A model generated the notes under the pieces. That model did not search any database. It was given only the letters and a program-made list of their open reading frames with translations, and was not told the DNA's origin. This document shows, one piece after another, positions 34,080-46,154 of a stretch of DNA of 64,000 nt; the stretch's first letter is position 1; each line of letters begins with the position of its first letter. This stretch comes from Artemisia argyi (lineage: Eukaryota; Streptophyta; Magnoliopsida; Asterales; Asteraceae): assembly GCA_030686995.1 (NCBI GenBank), contig CM060685.1:128551823-128615822 (forward strand), read 5' to 3'. The translations under genes were made by a program, and so were the position numbers.

Positions 34080-35528
34080 TTAGTGAAGTCCACCAGGGTC
34101 GAATGTTTCATTACTGTCACGGAAAGAGGTGTGGTTGTAGAAAGGGGTGGGTGAGGTTTTAGTTAAGTTGTAACCTTCGCATTGGTCAACGGTGGGTACA
34201 AAGAGGTGTTGTTCCATAGAGGGTCTCAAAGCTGTGGTGTTTTTGAGGTGCAACCTCTTCACACCGGGTTTAAAACCAAAAGAACGTCTCTTGCACAAAT
34301 TTGGGAGCGTGGTTTGCAAGCATCCAACGAAAATGTTCTGAAATTGCGAATTCTTCTCTTCCTGAGGATGCTCGCAAAAGTAGGAAGTGATTGACGGTGA
34401 AGCACTTGGAAAGGATTTCTCGTTATCCTCTTGGTCAAACACCAAAGGAGTTGAGACCTCGAAGACTTTTTCGATTTTTCTTGGTGCAGATTTTTCCTTA
34501 ATCTTCTCTTTGATCCTTGATATGAATTTGTCTGCTAAATCCATAAAAGCATTACGAGTGCTTTCCGTGTGTGCTTCTAAGTGCAGGATTTGTTTTTCCT
34601 GATTATTCTTGAAGGTTACCACTATCCCTTCGAACTCCTCTTGTCGTGAACGTTCAGGAAAATTATGGTTGATAACCGCATTCCTACGTAAATTAGGATT
34701 CCACACGATTTCAGTAGCAGGTTTTTCAACTCTCATTAATTCTTTTACCTGCTTCTCGATACTTCCTAATAATTGCTCTTGGATGGCGTGTGCTTAATCA
34801 AGTTTCCCCTTGTTTGAAAACATCGGGTCCTCCCATCCTTCTTCTTCGTACTGTGCCAACCCCTCAAGAACTTTCCAGCATTCGTCAATGCTAAGTCTGT
34901 TTAGCCTGCCCTTGGCTGTGTAATCTATAGCTCTCCTTGTTTGATAGTTAATTTTATCGTAAAAGATTTGAATCTGGAGCCATGGTTCGATGCCATGATG
35001 AGTGACTTTTCGGAGTAGGTCTTTGTATCGAGTCCATGCTTCATAAAAGGTTTCACCTTGATGTTGTTGGAACATCAAGATGTCATTTCTAAGCTTGGTA
35101 GTTCTCCCCGGTGGGAAAAATTGAGCAAGGAAACGAGTGGTGAGATCATCCCATGTGGTGATGGATCCCGCGGGTAATCGCTCAAGCCATTGGCTAGCTT
35201 GATCACGTAGAGAGAATTGGAATAGGCGTAATCGGGTTGACTCTCTAGTTGTAACATCAAGGTCTATAGAATCTACGATTTTAAGGAAGTCCTTGAGATG
35301 TTGGTTTGGATCTTCGGAACGATGTCCATGGAATGCACATCCGCTTTGCACCAACCGGATGGTGTCGGATCGCAAGGGGGTCACATTGGCTCCGGTGAGC
35401 TCAATGGTGTTTCGGTAGCCTTGGTGGCTAGGTCGGGAATACTCTCCTAAGGTTCGGGGCCTAAGAGGTTCTAGTGGTGGGTTTTGTTGTGGTGGGATGA
35501 CGGGTTCAAAGACGTTCCCATCGTCCAT
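34080..35528 (-). pseudogene. gag: gag of E2, coiled-tail type, one nonsense codon
   Basis: 483 codons from ATG 35528 (MDDGNVFEPVIPPQQ), interrupted only by a TAA at 34794-34796. The N-terminal half is the Retrotrans_gag-like domain seen in E1 (CAFHGHRSEDPNQHLKDF; SLRDQASQWLERLPAG; RFLAQFFPPGRT). After LAQYEEEGWEDP the protein differs from E1. There is no CCHC zinc knuckle; instead a long charged helical region (EQLLGSIEKQVKEL; FKNNQEKQILHLEAH; FISRIKEKIKEK) ends FDPGGLH. Loss of the zinc knuckle is unusual for a Gag that must bind RNA. Since E2, E3 and E4 share the tail, it was the state of their common ancestor. Confidence 0.85.
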
Positions 35529-35675
35529 GATGTCGGGTGGTGAAGAGTTACGAACAAAAACACGAAGAAATAAGATAGACTAAAGAAAACCTAAAAATAA
35601 AAATAAAAATCTTACTAGAAAGGAATCTAGCAAGTAGACCTAACAAAAAGAGATTCTAACCTAGACAATAACTAT

Positions 35676-35694
35676 TCCCCGGGCTACGGTGCCA
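35676..35694 (-). promoter_or_regulatory. E2 primer binding site (tRNA-Asp type)
   Basis: The plus strand reads TCCCCGGGCTACGGTGCCA, close to the tRNA-Asp 3' end itself, 6 nt from the LTR edge. Confidence 0.8.
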
Positions 35695-35700
35695 AAAACT

Positions 35701-37119
35701 TGATGCGTAGGGATTGCACCAGGATTTACCTCTCGAGGGATCTCGAGAAGCTTACAATCCCCACCAGGCAGTGTACCTGATCGATGTAGTATAGTATAAT
35801 GACAAGTACCGGGGGATTGATCGTTCAGCTAGGAATAGTGTCGCTAGGATTAGAAAACCTAAAGACTAGGTCTAGAGATGAGGGATGATTCTTTTGGTAT
35901 TTTTATATTTTTATTAAAGCAAGTAAAAATCTCGGTTTTTAAGGAGTTGGGCGGAATTAGTTGCTAGTCAACTAACCCAAAACTAGGATGCAATCAAAAT
36001 AAAATACTAAAAATGAAAATAAACTATATTAAACTAGAGTTGTGAGCAATATGTGGGAGAATTGTGTTTACTTAGATTTCATTACTCCCTAGATATCTTT
36101 TACACGTTAATTACTTGTTATAGTTGCGTGGATGACGGATTGTATTCCTTAATACCATTCATGGGGTGGCGTACTTACTTCCCCGATCCTATGAGCGCCT
36201 ACTTCACTCCTATGTCGAGCCGGCTGAGAAGCTCCTAACATGGGATCATTAGAATTTACTCATGCATTAAATACAACCAATAAAACCTAGTACACATCGG
36301 TTCATGTTTCCTAAGACGTTCAAGCATGTTACACAATGGAGATCTACCAGTTTTCTTAAGCCTAACATTGAAATCATTCATCCAATACAACCATAAACAA
36401 GTAATCAACACATAATTAACATCTAGGTTTCATTAGATCTAAGCAAACACAAGATAAATCTAGCCTAGCATGTTAAAATCAAGACAAGTAAAAGATATAA
36501 TCAACCAACACATAGACATATTGATTGAATTAAGAGAAGACTTATCTCAATTGAACATGAAAGGAGTCAAGGGGTGAAAACCCTTGAAAGTACTGTAAAA
36601 TATGACCTAGGGTTTATAAAGTTCGGCCCTAGTTTTCTCCACACAAGTTCCTCTCTAATGAATGAAAAATAGAAAACTATATATAGAGTTTAGTAGGTGA
36701 CGGCATCAAGAGCATATGTCTGACGCCGTCATCTCGCCGCCAAATAGTTCCTCGGACTGCCTAGATCTGGGTCTGACGCCGTCATGTATTCACCTTATGC
36801 AGGCCGTCACCAATTTAACTCTTGACGCCCTTGTTGTGACGCCATCAGGTTTGCACTGGGTCGTCACCACTTTTACTCCTGACGCCGTCAGGGTCTTCCT
36901 CTTGACGCCATCAGGTACTGTTCTCAGCATGGAAAATTAAGTCTTTGGCGTTTTCTTCACTTTTATGCTACAAAAACGTCCGAATTGCTTCCTTTTCTAG
37001 AATTCACTCCCAAAGTACTTAAAATCATAAAAGGAACGATTTAGAGTAATATTTGATCAAATAAATTAAATTCCGGGCTTAGATGACCCCCTAAAAGTGG
37101 TTCATTTTTCGCCTCATCA
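35701..37119 (-). repeat. E2 5' LTR
   Basis: 1419 bp, TGATGCGTAG...CGCCTCATCA. TGACG pair at 36698/36721; tRNA-Asp-like segment near 35779-35808. It is very similar to the 3' LTR at 28097-29514, so insertion was comparatively recent. Confidence 0.92.
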
Positions 37120-37323
37120 GGTACTATTTCCAGCTTAGATTCTTGACTTTGTCGTTTTCTTCACTTTTTGCTCCAAAAAACGTTCAAAATGCTCCATTTT
37201 CCAGAAATCTTATTCAAAGTACCTAAATTGGTGAAAGGAACGATTTGAGGTAATATTTGATCATAAAAACATAATTTAGGGCTTAAATGACCCCCTTAAA
37301 GCGTAACAAATTTCTCCTTATCA

Positions 37324-39622
37324 AATACCCTTACACTTGAGATTTGCTTGTCCTCAAGCAAATGAGCTTTTATTCCAATCAAAATACAAGCTATGGGTCA
37401 TTTAACATTAATATAAAAGTAATTACAACAAATGATCGTTCTACCCTAGTCATAACAAGCACGTAAATCATATACTAGCACCTCACAAATAATGTTTGAA
37501 TACTCTCATCTCTCGGGTGTTATAAATGTATATATCACAAATGAAAATGGAAAAATATCACTCACTACCTGTCATAGCAAATAGATTAACATAGGCTTTG
37601 GAAAGGATCGAAAACCTCCACCACTTTGATGTAAGCACCTAGGATATACTATCAAAGAGGTCTTTTAAAGGGTTAAAACGTTAGGTGTAGGGATATGATA
37701 AACACGGTTTGTTAGATAAAGGATATTTTTACTGGTGGCAAATTAATCATTTTGGTCAATTACATGTACAATGCGGCGTTGCTAAGCCAAGACTCGACTC
37801 AACTTAAGCTACTCATAAACTAACAAAAATATAAAATAAACATAAAAGGAAACAGGATGGTAGTTCGTATGTTTTTCTCTTTCTTTTTCTAATTTTTTTT
37901 TTCGTTTTTCTTGATTTTATTATTTATTTATTATTTTTTTTGCATACATTCTTACCCTATTATCAAAATTATACATCATAGAGAATTTACATTCCCCTTA
38001 CACTTGAACTTTTACATACTTTATATTTAACTATTCTAATGACTCGAATCAAGATAATTAAAACACTTGGAGTTCTTTAAAACGTTTATGCACATATGGG
38101 GTAATAATTGATCTTCTTCCCCATTACTCCATTACACTAGTACTTTACCCATGAGTCCCAATTATCCCAAAACAATATATACAAGATATGACTCGACTTA
38201 GCAACCAAGTAATCAATTAGATAATTAACTAAGGGTTTAAACATGTAACAATAATGCACTAAAGATGAGTGCATACAAGGAAGGCTAAGGCGATTTGGGT
38301 GTACATTTGGGGGTGGATTGTAAACAAATTCTTCCTTTAAGTAACATGCTTAAGTCAGAAACGAAAAAGATAGGCTCTGAGGGGTGTACTAGGGGTATCG
38401 TGTACTAAAAATGAGTACATCGCAAAGGTTGAGAGAATTACTTGACCAATGAAGTCAATGTAATTATATTACGGGTGTAAAACAAGGGTTATCCTAATGC
38501 CTCTTATCATGTAGTAAATCCTAACTACACTAATGTAGTCTCACTAGCGGTCTCAGGATGAATCACTAACACAAGTTCTAGAATCTAAGTACTACCGGTA
38601 CACTCATAAGTTTTAAAGATAAATGCTTTTTCCTAAAAATCTAGGGGCGACCTCACGTATTTGGGGAGGAAATTTTTGAGTGGTATGGTTTTTGTGCTAG
38701 TCATATAACTCCTATCCATGAGACGCTTATTAAGACTAAAGTTTCACTCCTATATGTTGCAAAAAAATTTAAATTTTGTGCTAAAATTACCCTAACAAAT
38801 ATTTCTCTCAGTTTTATTACACATCTACTGTTAAATAAACAAAAATCAAGCACGATTGTAGTCTCTAAGGTATCTTCATTTACCCCTCCCCCTACACTTA
38901 AGCCGAATATTGTCCCCAATGTTCAATTAAAAGATGTAAAAGTAAAGAAAATGAAAGACTGAAACAATTACTCCCCTTGTGAATAATGTGGTAACATGGT
39001 TAGTTCCTCCTCCAAGAAAATGAACATAGAAAAGCTTCTTTTCAGAATTGTAAATCATCTTCTTGTCTAATATAACCTATTAAATCTACGAAAACAAACA
39101 CGAAAAACCTCGCGTTAAATCGGCGGTAAATTCTATATAAAATTAAGTTCTAGAAAGCATGTAAAGATATAATGCTTGTGGAATGAATATTTGCAGATTC
39201 CTGGAGTTTAAAAGTTAAAGATTTTACGAAACTTTACAATTCGGGTAGAAAAACAAAATTTGCAAAATTTTCAAAAAGTTTACACCTGAGGTCATCAGGT
39301 TTAAATGCCTGACGCTGTTAGATTGATTTGACAGAAATTTTATACTTTGTTTCCGGAAAATTTCCAAAAAAACCTATGCCTTAATTCCTGGAATCCTACA
39401 AAAACATTCATTGTGACTCGATACAAACATTTGACTCTAACAAACAAAAATATATATGCCAATCTTTAATTGTTTTTGTTCATGTTCAATTTGTTCTTAA
39501 AAACAAATATGATCTTCCATACACTTATCTTTTTGCAAAATAACTTTATATGTAATTAAGACGAAGTTAAAAACAAAATAAAGCATTTTTACAACTTAAT
39601 TTGAAACATGATTCATAAACAA
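37324..39622 (-). other. E3 3' non-coding region, copy 1 (left of Helitron)
   Basis: Same order of landmarks as in E1 and E2, more diverged: polypurine complement at 37324-37345, T-rich tract near 37890-37940, hairpin near 38905-38930. After the Helitron it resumes at 41078-41097. Its duplicate is 51083-51489 plus 55706-57478. The short ORF at 38701-38919 is spurious. Confidence 0.75.
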
Positions 39623-41077
39623 TCTATACTACTTATAATAGAGGAATGACTCTCTCTCCAAAAAATTCAATGTACAAAAAATGATGCATGGTTTACAACA
39701 CTTTAAAGCAAGCAATTTTCATAATTACAACAACCAAAGCATTGTGTACAACAAAAACTAGCATGAATCAAAATTCAGACCACTTTCCTTAGAATTCTAC
39801 ATTAATAGCATTAAAAACACCCCTACACCCAATATTACAATCATTTAAACACAATGTACAACCTTCATTCTACATTAATAGCATTAAAAACACCCCTACA
39901 CCCAATATTACAATCATTTAAACAGAATGTACAACCCTCATTCTACATTAATAGCATTAAACACACCCCTATACCCAATATTACAATCATTTAAACACAA
40001 TGTACAACCCTCATTTTACATTAATAGCATTAAAAACACCACTACACCCAATATTACAATCATTTAAACACAATGTACAACCCTCATTCTACATTAATAG
40101 CATTAAAAACACCCATACACTCAATATTACAATCATTTAAACATAATGTACAACCCTCATTCTACATTAATAGCATTAAAAATACCACCACAACCAATAT
40201 TACAATTATTTAAACATAATGTACAACCCTCATTCTACATTAATAGCATTAAAAACACCCCTACACCCAATATTACTATCATTTAAACACAATGTACAAC
40301 CCTCCATCTTAACCTAGACACGAACCGGTGACCAACACTCGACTCAATAAAACTCGACTCGATACACAAGGCTGTGAGCTCAAGCTCACGGCATCCCTTG
40401 TTTTCGCGAATCAATAACAACGACAACAACAAAAAGAAAGAAAATGATACCAAACAATTATTTAGCTTCATATTTATTAGTTTTAATCTTTATTTAATCA
40501 AAAACTCTTGAAAATTCATGTACTTATCCCCCACCGTCGCTAAAACGACAAAAAGGGTGGTGGGTTTCCCTACCTTCGACCGCCGGTATCAACAAAATGA
40601 GAGAGATGGTTTTGGTGATGAACTAGAGCTGTGGTGGTGTTAATCGTGGTGTTGGGAGGTGTTTCTAGGCGCGTGATGTACGTCAGAATGATGGGGAGGT
40701 TGTAAGGAGTGTGGTGGTGGTGGTGGTGAGTTTAAGTGGTCGGCGATGGTGTTTGTTTGGCCGGAAAAATGGCTAGAGAAGAAGAAGAAATTGGGTGCGG
40801 CTTGTTTGAGAGAGAAAGGGTGTCAAACCCTAAGTGAAGGTATAATGAGGTTTATATACGAAAGTGTTTTGGACCTTGTGTGAACCCTATTGCACCCTTA
40901 GATACTAAGATTGTAAATATAAGCTAGGGTGGGAAGTGTAGTTTACCAAATCTTTTAGTATTTCGTTCTCGAGGCAAATTTAGGTGTCAGAATGACTTCC
41001 CATGACATTTTTATTAATTCCATCAAAAATTTTTATTTCAGGATACCCGCCGCTGCATCGCGCAGGTACCCTGCTAG
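39623..41077 (+). mobile_element. non-autonomous Helitron
   Basis: Starts TCTATACTACTTATAATAG and ends GGTACCCTGCTAG, with an imperfect GC-rich hairpin (CCCGCCGCTGCATCGCGCAG) about 10 bp before CTAG. It sits between A and T with no target duplication. The duplicated locus at 57445-57465 shows the exact empty site ('aacaa' joined to 'tataaataaa'). It carries a 73-bp minisatellite (39797-40307). 40300-40860 looks like captured 5' gene sequence in antisense (CCACCACCACC and TCTTCTTCTTC runs on the minus strand), gene unidentified. No Rep/helicase. Confidence 0.92.
39797..40307 (+). repeat. 73-bp minisatellite, 7 copies
   Basis: Unit starts (CTACATTAATAGC) at 39797, 39870, 39943, 40016, 40089, 40162 and 40235, exactly 73 bp apart, with few substitutions between units. 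Located inside the Helitron. Confidence 0.95.
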
Positions 41078-41097
41078 TATAAATAAAACATACATAC

Positions 41098-42525
41098 TGA
41101 TAAGGCGAAAAGTATACCGCTTTTAGGGGGTCAATTAAGCCCGAATTCGTGATTATTAGATCAATTATTGCCCTAAATCGTTCCTTTTGTCATTTTAGGT
41201 ACTTTTGAGAAGAAATCTGGAAAAGGAAGCATTTTGGACGTTTTTGGAGCGATTAAGTGAAGAAACGACCAAGTCTCAAAATCCTTGCTGGAACAGTACC
41301 TGACGGCGTCAAGGCCATACAAGTGACGACGTCAAGCTTGGCAAAAGAGGTGGATATGGAAAATACACATGACGGCCCAGAACAATTTCAAGGCAATTTG
41401 GCCTGACGGCGTCACCAAGGCCGTCAGGGTCAGAATACATGTGACGGCCCAGAGTAAAATTACACATGACGGCGTCAGAAGTGGATCTAGAATTTTATCT
41501 TGGCGGCGAGTTGACGGCGTCACAGGCTATAATGTGACGCCGTCAAGGTGTAAAATATATATATAGTTTTCTAATTTTCATTCATTAAGTGTGGAACTTT
41601 TGGAGAACTTCTTTGTGCAAACCCTTGATGAATTTTCTGTAAAAAAAAGGGGTTTCAACCCTTGTTCCATCCATGTTCAATTGAAGATAAGTTTTCCAAT
41701 AATCATTCAATATGTCTATGTGTTGTTTGATTCTATCTTATGCTTGTCTTCTTTTTAACATGCTAGGCTAGGTTTTTCTTGTATTTGCTTAGATGTAATG
41801 AAACCTAGATGTTGATTATTGGTTGATGGTTTGTTTATAATTATTGTGGACGATTGTATTCGATGTCAGGCTTAAGAAAATTGGCAGACTTCCAATTGGT
41901 AACTTGCTTGAACGTCTTAGAAACATGATCGGAGGTGTACTACGATTTATTGGTTGTATTTAATGCGTAGGCAACTACTAGTGATACTACGTTAGGAGCT
42001 AGTAGTCGGCTCAACCTAGAATGAAGTAGAAGCCTATATAGTTAGGGAAGATCGTGCACAGCCCTACGACTAGTATTAAGGAATATAACACGTCATCCAT
42101 GCAATTGTAACAAGCTAATCAACCGGTAAAAGATATCTAGGGAGTAATGAAATCTAAGTAAACACATTTTCTCTTATTATTGTTTACACCACAATTTAGT
42201 TTAAGTTTTATTTTATTTTATTTTGATTGCATCTTTAGTTAATTGGGTTAGTTGTCTAGCAACTAGTTCCACCCACTCCTTCAAAACAGAGATTTTTATT
42301 TGCTTTTATAAAAATATAAAAATACAAAAAGAATCATCCCTCACCTTTAGACCTAGTTTAGTAGACTTTTTAATCCTAGCGAACACTATTCCTGAGTTGA
42401 ACGATCAATCCCCCGGTACTTGTCACTTACTACAACGAACAGGTACACTGCCTGGTGGGGATTGCAAGCTTCTCAAGATCCCTTGAGAGGTAAAACCTTT
42501 TGCGAGGGTGCAATTCCACGCATCA
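41098..42525 (+). repeat. E4 5' LTR
   Basis: TGATAAGGCG...CACGCATCA, 1428 bp. TGACG pairs at 41301/41324 and 41512/41535, TATA box near 41560. The tRNA-Asp complement in U5 (about 42418-42436) has lost 8 bp here. Confidence 0.92.
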
Positions 42526-42531
42526 AGTTTT

Positions 42532-42549
42532 TGGCGCCGCTGCCGGGGA
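42532..42549 (+). promoter_or_regulatory. E4 primer binding site, nearly perfect for tRNA-Asp
   Basis: TGGCGCCGCTGCCGGGGA; only one position differs from the complement of the plant tRNA-Asp 3' end, as remembered. Confidence 0.88.
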
Positions 42550-42683
42550 ATAGTAATTGTCTAGGTTAGAATTTCTTTCTATTAGGTCTACTTGCTAGAT
42601 TCTTTTCTAGTAAGATTTTTATTTTTATAGGTTTCTTTAGTCTATCTTACTTCTTCATTTCGTAACCTTTGCCATCCGCCATC

Positions 42684-44159
42684 ATGGAAGGTGGTAATCT
42701 CTTTGATCCCATCAACCCACCACAACAAAACCACCCACAAAACCCACCACTACCAAACCAACCTCCTAGATCCCGAACCTTAGGAGAGTACTCCCGTCCG
42801 AGCCACCAAGGCTATCGAAACACCATTGAGCTCACTCAAGGAGCCAATGTGTCTCCCTTGTGATCCGACACCATCCAGTTGGTGCAAAGCGGATGTGCAT
42901 TCCATGGACTTCGTTCCGAAGATTCTAATCAACATCTTAAGGATTTCCTTAAAATCGTTAACTCCATAGACCTTGATGTTGTAACTCGAGAGACGACCTA
43001 ATTGCGTCTATTCCAATTCTCTCTACGTGATCAAGCTAGTCAATGGTTTGAGCGTTTACTCGCGGGATCCATCACTTCTTGAGATGATCTCACCACTTGT
43101 TTTCTTGCTCAATTTTTCCCACCGAGGAGAACTTCTAAGCTTAGAAATGATATCTTGATGTTCCAACAACGTCAAGGTGAAACTCTCTATGAAGCATGGA
43201 CTCGTTTCAAGGACTTACTCCAAAAAGTCCCTCATCATGGCATAGATCCTTGGCTCCAAATTCAAATCTTTTACGATAAGGTTAATTATCAAACGAGAAG
43301 GGCCATAGATTACGCTGCCAATGGTAGACTAAATAGACTTAGCATTGATAAGTGCTGGGAGGTTATTGAGGGTTTAGCACAATACGAAGAAGAAGGATGG
43401 GAGGATCCGATGTTCTTGGAAGAAGGGAGTCTAAATTACATAAACGCAACCCAAGAACAGTTATTGGAGAACATCGAGAAGTAGGTTAAGGAATTAATAA
43501 AAGCTGAAATGCCTGCAGCTGAAGCCGAAGTTTGTCCTGATAGACATGTGAGTGCAATTAGCAAATATACTTTTCCTGAACGTTCACGACAAGAGGAGTT
43601 CGAAGGGATAATGATAACTTTCATGAATAATCAGGAGAAATAGATTCAGCACTTAGAAACTCGCATGTAAAGCACTAGAAATGCTTTTATGGACTTGGCT
43701 GATAATTTAATATCAAGAATTAAGGAGAAGATTAGGGAAAAATCCACACCGAAGAAAATCAAAAAAATCTTTGAACTCCCAACCCCTTTGGTGTGTGATG
43801 GAGGGGATAATGGAAAAACTTCCCAAAGTGATTCACCTTCAATTACCCCTTACTTCCATGAGCTTCCTCAAGAAGAAAAGAACTTGCAATTCCACAACAT
43901 CTTCGTTGGAAGTTTACAAGTCACGCTCCCTAAGTTGCACGAAGCTAAGAAACGTTCCTTTGGTTTTAAACCTGGTGTGAAAAAAGTACACCTCAAAAAC
44001 ACTTCAGCTTCAGATACCTCTATGGAACAACTCCTTCCCTTACCCACTATTTACCAATATGAAGATTGCGACCTGAACGGGATTGTGACTAGCCTTATTC
44101 ATAACCACACCTCACTTCGTGACAGTAACAAAACGTTTGACCCTGGTGGACTCCACTAA
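42684..44159 (+). pseudogene. gag: gag of E4, coiled-tail type, six stops
   Basis: 492 codons in a single frame from ATG 42684 to the end codon at 44157-44159, matching the E2 gag throughout (same start region, same FDPGGLH end). Six in-frame stops (the first at 42861-42863, another at 43482-43484) but no frameshift, so decay is mostly by point mutation. It lacks a zinc knuckle. Helical tail: EQLLENIEK, NLISRIKEKIREK. Confidence 0.85.
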
Positions 44160-44424
44160 CGGGAATGGCTATTCATAGTTTACAACCTTGATTAGCTATT
44201 AACAAAAGTGCAGGGACTCAACTTGAAATTGTCATAAAGTATTCATAATCCGGGCGTCTGACGGCGTCATAATTTATTCATGACGCCGTCACCTCGCGTT
44301 CTCAGCAATATTAACCTCCTATCCATCACTTTCACCACATACCCCACAAACCATATCCAATTGATACTTCCCCACCGAGCTTTCAAGATCAATTCCAACA
44401 TCTTCCGTAGCCGATCTCCATGTG

Positions 44425-44850
44425 GTAAGTAACTTTTCTTCATCCTTATTCGTTCAATTATCCTTAGGACCCACCAATTTTGAAAAACCCCATTATCCGA
44501 AACCCTAAAATTGATTCATTCCTAGAACTCGTAATGCCCTTCTATAGGTATTGTGTAACCATAATTAAGGCATTGGGTAGTAGTGATTGATAGGGTTCAT
44601 GAGTCAATTGCGAAAAAAATTTACACACCACGAATTTTTGATCCCCCACCCATGTTTTCTGTCAAAAGGGGTGTTTGGCTCATGGATTTAGAGTTTGAAA
44701 ATTGATTTTTCCCTCGTAATTACATGTCCCAACATCTGCTGAGTCTGACGGCGTCAGTCTTTATGGTCTAACGGCATTAGAAGGGTCTAACAACTTGATT
44801 TCATTGGACTCTTATTATAATCACTTCCGTTCCATTCCATTTTGTTCCAG
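44425..44850 (+). other. probable intron upstream of ORF2 (E4)
   Basis: Donor GTAAGTAAC at 44425, acceptor TTTTGTTCCAG ending at 44850, 426 bp; the ORF2 ATG is 4 nt after the acceptor. It contains a TGACG pair at 44746/44769; another pair (44259/44281) lies between gag and the donor. Confidence 0.6.
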
Positions 44851-44854
44851 GAAA

Positions 44855-46154
44855 ATGAGCAAGCGTACCCGACAACACCGAGGGAGTTCTTCAAGATCTC
44901 AATGCGAGAACTTGGGTGACACGGTTCATAGTTGGGGTGTGTTTGAAGATAATGCCTCTACGACCAAATATGCAGAATTGCTCTACCACCAGATTGACAG
45001 GGGGCAGTGATTGATTGGGACTTCTTGAGGGCCCAGGGCCTCGAGAATGCTTTTCTTCAAAGGTTCCAAACTGATGCCTTTACCGGTCCTCAATGGGAAA
45101 TATTGTTCAGGGTCAGGAACCGGTTTATAGTGAGTTGGTGCGACAATTCTTTGCTATTTTTCATTTTGATTTGGCTAAGGCTAGAACTGATATGGGTGGT
45201 ACTACCATTTACTTTAGGCTGGGGGTGAGCTTAGAACTTGCTCGGTTACAGAGTTTGGTTGGAGGTTGGGTTTGTATAGTCAGCATGGGGCAACTCAAGG
45301 TGGGTTTATGCAGAGATTGATGGGTGGTGAGACGATGAGGAATGATTTGAGGTGTGCTACGTTTTGGCCGAGTGTAAGGAATGGGGTGTATACCTCTACT
45401 GCTGGGGCGGCCTCCATTAGGGATCCTAGGGTTAGGTTAGCCCACAGATGCATCATCTATAGTTTAGTAGGACGCCATAGTTCCACTCACCGCGTCACTG
45501 CTTCTGACCTCTTCTACCTGTACACCATTTTTTCATAGGATGTGTATTGTAACATCCCATTTTGGGTGGCGGGTTATCTAAACACTAGTGTAGGGGAGAG
45601 GATGGTGATAAGATCTATGGGGGATGTTTGTGACTCGCCTGGCTCGTTCTTTTGGGATCCTTGTGCCGGAGATCATGGGATACTTGAGTGATTCTGGTGC
45701 ATGCAGGGTGGTGAAGGCCAAGTCCCTCAAGCAAATGAGCATTGTGATGGAGTTGGGGGACGGGTCTTATGCTTGGTATGTTGTAAGGGGAGCGGCTGCT
45801 ACTGGTGATGATGATGAGGACGATGATGAGGGTGCACCCCAGCAGGCGCAATATGAGGATTATGAGGTTGGTTCTGCTGACTATTACCGGCACATGAGTC
45901 GAGGGGATTGGCGGGTCCATCAGGGGGCTTGGATGGGTCAGGTGGATGCATGGAGAACCACCACTGACCAGAGGTTTGATTGGATGTATGATCGCAAGAT
46001 CCGTCAGATGCAGCATCTATCGACCCATGATCACATCGAGCCTCATTTGTAGATTGACCCATTCCCCGGTCGTGAGCAGGATTATCCACCCTATGGGTAC
46101 ACCGAGCATCTCCCTCCTGGTTATGATTACCGCTTTGGTCCTCCTCCCCAGTGA
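44855..46154 (+). pseudogene. ORF2 of E4 (ATHILA ORF1-like), several frameshifts
   Basis: Starts MSKRTRQHRGSSSRSQ and ends PPPQ at 46152-46154. All blocks of the E2 protein are present (FTGPQWEILFRV, TTIYFRLG, RCATFWPSVRNGVYTST, FVTRLARSFGILVPEIMGY, SRGDWRVHQGAWMGQVD) but spread over three frames with stops near 45007, 45538 and 46050. The acidic linker is GDDDEDDDEGA. Core similarity to the E2 and E3 versions is high. Confidence 0.65.

Larger units (their letters stand above)
28097..37119 (-). mobile_element. E2: complete non-autonomous LTR element (gag + ORF2), TSD GGTAC
   Basis: LTRs at 35701-37119 (5') and 28097-29514 (3'), with a perfect TSD GGTAC at 28092-28096 and 37120-37124. The order on the minus strand is LTR, primer site, gag (35528-34080), intron (33813-33394), ORF2 (33389-32092), about 2.6 kb non-coding, polypurine tract, LTR. 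There is no pol domain anywhere. Only one stop interrupts gag, so it is the best preserved of the gag-ORF2 type here. The uninterrupted target is seen in the duplicated LTR near 50870-50890. Confidence 0.93.
26869..37323 (-). repeat. E3 3' LTR (copy 1), interrupted by E2
   Basis: The LTR is 26869-28096 plus 37125-37323, about 1.43 kb; everything between is E2 and its TSD. It starts TGATGCGTGG and ends CTTATCA, then the polypurine tract of E3 (complement of TACCCTTACACTTGAG) follows. It has a TGACG pair at 27837/27860. The 5-bp flank before it is CGTAG, but the other end of E3 is lost, so no TSD check is possible. The second copy is at 49676-51082. Confidence 0.85.

Noticed and set aside
39797..40307. 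Regular repeats that could be taken for a CRISPR array
   Set aside because: The whole 73-bp unit repeats without unique spacers, in a plant Helitron; it is a minisatellite.
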